Below are positions 52,963 through 54,530 of a DNA stretch of 54,530 nt, in pieces; within the stretch, counting starts at the first letter, position 1, and the number at the start of each line of letters is the position of its first letter. Where the stretch lies: the NCBI GenBank assembly GCA_937871985.1, contig CALMPB010000314.1:1-54530 (forward strand). The letters are read 5' to 3'. The notes under the pieces are model-generated. The model did no database searches. It saw nothing but the letters and a program-made list of their open reading frames with translations, and was not told where the DNA came from. Source of the DNA: an uncultured Burkholderiaceae bacterium (GTDB lineage Bacteria > Pseudomonadota > Gammaproteobacteria > Burkholderiales > Burkholderiaceae). The translations under genes were made by a program, and so were the position numbers.

Positions 52963-54528
52963 TTAGGCCTTGTCCGGCCCCGTCTCCAGGCCCAGGCTTT
53001 GCGTGCCGGCCGCGCCGGCAGCATCGGCATCGCTGCCGATGCTGCTGACGATCAGCTCCAGCTTTTCGGTATCCACGTCGCGATGCAGGGGCTCGAGGGC
53101 GGGCATGGTTTTATTGGCTTTGGATGACAGCTCGTTGAAGCGGGCCGCCTTGCCATACAGGCCCTGCTTGCCGGCCAGCGAAGTCACCGTGCGGTTGTAA
53201 TGGTTGCTGACAGTGCCCAGGGTGTCGCCGAGTTTTTTCAGGTTTTCGGCCACCACGACCACCTGGTTGTAGATATCGCCCGCCTTGGCGGCGAGGTCTT
53301 GCGCCTGCTCGTTGCTGCGCGCCACCATCCACAGGTTCGCCACCGTTTTCAGGATGGGCATGAGCGTGGTGTGTGAAACCAGAATGACATTGCGCTGGTA
53401 GCCGTAGTTGAACAGCTCCCGGTTGTGCTTCATGGCCTCGATATAGGCGGGCTCGATGGGCATGAACATAAGCACGAAGCTGGGACTGCGCATGCCGATG
53501 AGGTTGCTGTAGTCTTTTTTGGACAGGTCGTCGATGTGGTTCTTGACCGCCCTGACATGCGCGTCCATGGCGGCTTCGGCCTCGGCCTGGGTTTCGGCGC
53601 CGATGGCATGGTCGTAGTCGACCAGCGACACCTTGCTGTCGATGACCATATGCTTTTGATCCGGCAGCTTGACCACGAAGTCGGGCTGGCGGGCATTGCC
53701 TTCGCCGTCCTTGAAGCGCGCCTGGGGCTCGTAATGGTCGCCCTTGACCAGTCCGGCCAGTTGCAGGGTTTGCTCGAGCTGTATTTCGCCCCAGTTGCCG
53801 GTGGTTTTCTTGTCGCCTTTCAGCGCCGTGGCCAGAGTATTGGCCTCGGCGCTCATTTTCAGGCCGATTTCCAGCACCTGCTTGATTTCGGCGCCCAGCG
53901 AAACATTGCCCTTGACCGATTCGTCGTGGACTTGATTGATGCGCTGCTGGAATCCCTGGATCTGCTCGCGAAACGGCTTGAGCATGGAATCCAGCGACGA
54001 CTGGCTGCTCTGGGCGAAGGTCTTGCCCTTTTCCTCCAGGATTTCATTGGCCAGGTTCTGGAATTCGGTTTTGAGCGTCAGGCGCGACTGTTCCAGCGAT
54101 TGCTTCAGTTCTTCGAAGTTGGCGAGCTTTTCGGAGTGGGTCACGGACAGCGCGGTGAATTGCCTGTCGAGCCCGGCCAGCTTTTCGCCGGCCGCCTGCA
54201 GCTCGCGCTCACGCGCGGCCAGACGGTCGTGGGCTTCCTGCAGGCGCTCGCGCAGGTTGGCGGCTTCGGACTCGAGCCGCGCCCGCTGCCTGTCGATGTC
54301 GCCTTTTTGCTCAGCCAGTGCGGCATGACGAACCCGGGCCTGTTCCAGCTCGGCCTGCAGCCCCGCCAGTTGCTCGGCCCGCTGCTGCGCCATGGCCTGG
54401 CTGGCGCCAAGCTCGGCACGCAGCCCGGATGCGGTTTTTCTGGACAATACCAGGCCCGCCAGGCCCCCGGCCAATAGGCCGGCCAGCACCAACAAGCCCA
54501 TCAAGACGGCGGGATCGATCTGGTTCAC
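52963..54528 (-). CDS. rmuC: DNA recombination protein RmuC
   Basis: RmuC-family protein, 521 residues from a GTG at 54528. One N-terminal membrane helix (about 8-27), a long coiled coil (about 30-210), then the conserved PD-(D/E)xK-like nuclease domain with KTTGNWGEIQLEQTLQLAGL, ARQPDFVVKLPDQKHMVIDSKVSL and MRSPSFVLMFMPIEPAYIEA, cited here in pieces. RmuC limits inversions between short repeats in E. coli. The start is only two bases from the window edge, so an earlier start outside the window cannot be excluded. It is convergent with the diguanylate cyclase gene, with 47 bp between. Confidence 0.92.
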   Translation of the reverse strand: MNQIDPAVLMGLLVLAGLLAGGLAGLVLSRKTASGLRAELGASQAMAQQRAEQLAGLQAELEQARVRHAALAEQKGDIDRQRARLESEAANLRERLQEAHDRLAARERELQAAGEKLAGLDRQFTALSVTHSEKLANFEELKQSLEQSRLTLKTEFQNLANEILEEKGKTFAQSSQSSLDSMLKPFREQIQGFQQRINQVHDESVKGNVSLGAEIKQVLEIGLKMSAEANTLATALKGDKKTTGNWGEIQLEQTLQLAGLVKGDHYEPQARFKDGEGNARQPDFVVKLPDQKHMVIDSKVSLVDYDHAIGAETQAEAEAAMDAHVRAVKNHIDDLSKKDYSNLIGMRSPSFVLMFMPIEPAYIEAMKHNRELFNYGYQRNVILVSHTTLMPILKTVANLWMVARSNEQAQDLAAKAGDIYNQVVVVAENLKKLGDTLGTVSNHYNRTVTSLAGKQGLYGKAARFNELSSKANKTMPALEPLHRDVDTEKLELIVSSIGSDADAAGAAGTQSLGLETGPDKA

Positions 54529-54530
54529 GC

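Overview
The window is about 54.5 kb of GC-rich DNA (I estimate 63-64% G+C by eye). It reads as a core chromosomal segment of a betaproteobacterium, most likely Alcaligenaceae (Bordetella/Achromobacter/Pusillimonas-like). The reasons are the gene order kdsD-kdsC-lptCAB-hpf-ptsN-hprK-rapZ, the block rsmB-DUF4390-ntrYX, gpmA-envC-ctpA-moeB facing a rhodanese-grxC-secB-gpsA run, and the very large DUF3683 flavin/Fe-S oxidoreductase. Genes are densely packed on both strands. I see no rRNA, tRNA, CRISPR array, insertion sequence or prophage. Both edges cut or nearly cut a gene: ubiE on the left, rmuC on the right.

Layout. 1-3.1 kb: ubiE (partial), an unusual TGGCAC hexanucleotide repeat, and the phoB-phoR phosphate two-component system. 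3.1-7.7 kb: a 1314-residue FAD/Fe-S oxidoreductase and a YqaA-type membrane protein. 7.8-10.2 kb: ilvA and apt, followed by a 329-bp structured non-coding stretch. 10.2-17 kb: Kdo and LPS-transport genes (kdsD, kdsC, lptC, lptA, lptB) running into hpf, ptsN, hprK and rapZ. 17-21.5 kb: rlpA, rsmI, yraN, diaA, dolP and a thioredoxin-like protein, closed by a strong terminator. 21.6-25.9 kb: argB, a pyrimidine nucleotidase, a SlmA-like regulator, an orphan periplasmic binding protein and moeB. 25.9-34.7 kb: ctpA, envC and gpmA, opposite a rhodanese, grxC, secB and gpsA, then trmL, comF and a BioC-like methyltransferase. 34.8-39.8 kb: an NtrX-like regulator, ntrY, a DUF4390 protein and rsmB. 39.9-46.8 kb: rimO, doxX, fmt, def, dprA, an amino-acid binding protein, yggS and a thioesterase. 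46.9-54.5 kb: cysN, cysD and cysH (sulfate assimilation), a pseudouridine synthase, a diguanylate cyclase and rmuC.

How the genes work together. The Kdo/Lpt block makes the Kdo precursor and exports LPS. The adjoining ptsN-hprK-rapZ set is the regulatory nitrogen-PTS branch. The envelope theme recurs in rlpA, dolP, envC and ctpA (septal or outer-membrane maintenance). Translation and RNA maturation are represented by def, fmt, rsmB, rsmI, trmL, rimO, hpf and a pseudouridine synthase. comF and dprA are competence/recombination genes.

Most notable observations. The NtrX-like regulator has a receiver and a Fis-type DNA-binding end but no sigma-54 AAA+ domain. This fits the absence of rpoN from its usual place between lptB and hpf. 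Other points are the hexamer repeat in the ubiE/phoB promoter region, a structured candidate RNA upstream of kdsD/apt, two overlapping 12-codon reading frames before hpf, a possible leaderless ptsN, a palindrome embedded at stop codons, and a Leu-Thr codon-pair bias (CTT-ACC). No clearly new multi-gene system is visible; the window is mainly conserved housekeeping DNA.
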